From Planctomycetaceae bacterium (lineage in GTDB: Bacteria; Planctomycetota; Planctomycetia; Planctomycetales; Planctomycetaceae), in NCBI GenBank assembly GCA_020426085.1, contig JAGQQP010000292.1, forward strand, positions 1 to 5,855: a stretch of DNA of 5,855 bases, given 5' to 3'. The notes beneath the pieces were generated by a model. It did no database searches. It was given only the letters and a program-made list of their open reading frames with translations, and was not told where the DNA came from. A program made the position numbers and the translations under genes. The stretch's first letter is position 1; each line of letters opens with the position of its first letter. Shown here piece after piece: positions 5,697-5,855 of the stretch.

Positions 5697-5855
5697 ATGC
5701 AGCCCCGGAGCAAATCCGCGTCGGTTCAGAGAACCGGTTTTACCCTGATTGAACTTCTTGTAGTGATCGCGATTATCGCCATTCTGATCGCATTATTATT
5801 ACCGGCCGTGCAGCAGGCACGGGAAGCTGCTCGACGCAGTACCTGTAAGAATAAC
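5697..5855 (+). CDS. DUF1559 family prepilin-like protein, N-terminal fragment
   Basis: The 53 visible codons run off the right edge. A basic leader of 14 residues ends in Gly14 and is followed by [16 protein letters not shown], the class III (type IV pilin-like) signal. Prepilin peptidase should cut between Gly14 and Phe15 and methylate the new N-terminus, and Glu19 is the conserved +5 residue. The following [20 protein letters not shown] is the characteristic opening of DUF1559 proteins, which are expanded into large paralogous families in planctomycetes and are usually about 300-350 aa. GGAG at 5686-5689, seven bases before the ATG, supports the start. The protein probably sits in the inner membrane or a pseudopilus-like fibre; the function of the family is not established. 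Only the N-terminus can be judged. Confidence 0.95.
   Translation, partial: MQPRSKSASVQRTGFTLIELLVVIAIIAILIALLLPAVQQAREAARRSTCKNN

Overview
The window looks like planctomycete chromosome, probably of the Gimesia/Rubinisphaera kind. The reasons are a type IV pilin-like N-terminus of the DUF1559 class at the right edge, a giant secreted protein with GEVED domains and a C-terminal RTX module, and moderate GC content. The assignment rests on family knowledge and not on any alignment.

Layout. Positions 1-3239 (+) hold the 3' part of a very large extracellular protein gene that runs off the left edge. The visible part encodes, in order, the end of a metzincin-type zinc protease domain (HExxHxxGxxH), a GEVED domain, an Ig-like beta domain, a six-repeat NHL-type beta-propeller, a second GEVED domain, RTX calcium-binding nonapeptides and a C-terminal module. 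Positions 3240-3331 are a short convergent intergenic region with a clear rho-independent terminator. Positions 3332-5335 (-) hold three closely spaced genes read right to left: a small acidic zinc-ribbon protein with a C-terminal membrane helix, a Maf/YhdE-type nucleotide pyrophosphatase, and a DusB-type tRNA-dihydrouridine synthase. The gaps are about 22-23 bases, so they probably form one operon. Positions 5336-5696 are a divergent intergenic region with a possible weak promoter and a short direct repeat. From 5697 (+) a DUF1559 pseudopilin-like gene starts and is cut by the right edge.

How they fit together. The minus-strand cluster is housekeeping: nucleotide-pool cleaning and tRNA modification, plus a membrane-anchored zinc ribbon of unknown role. 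The flanking plus-strand genes are cell-envelope or secreted products typical of planctomycetes and need not be functionally linked to it. I see no mobile element, CRISPR array, rRNA or tRNA gene. I found no convincing new multi-gene system. The most interesting item is the domain arrangement of the large protein, which places two GEVED domains and a propeller between a metzincin protease and an RTX tail.
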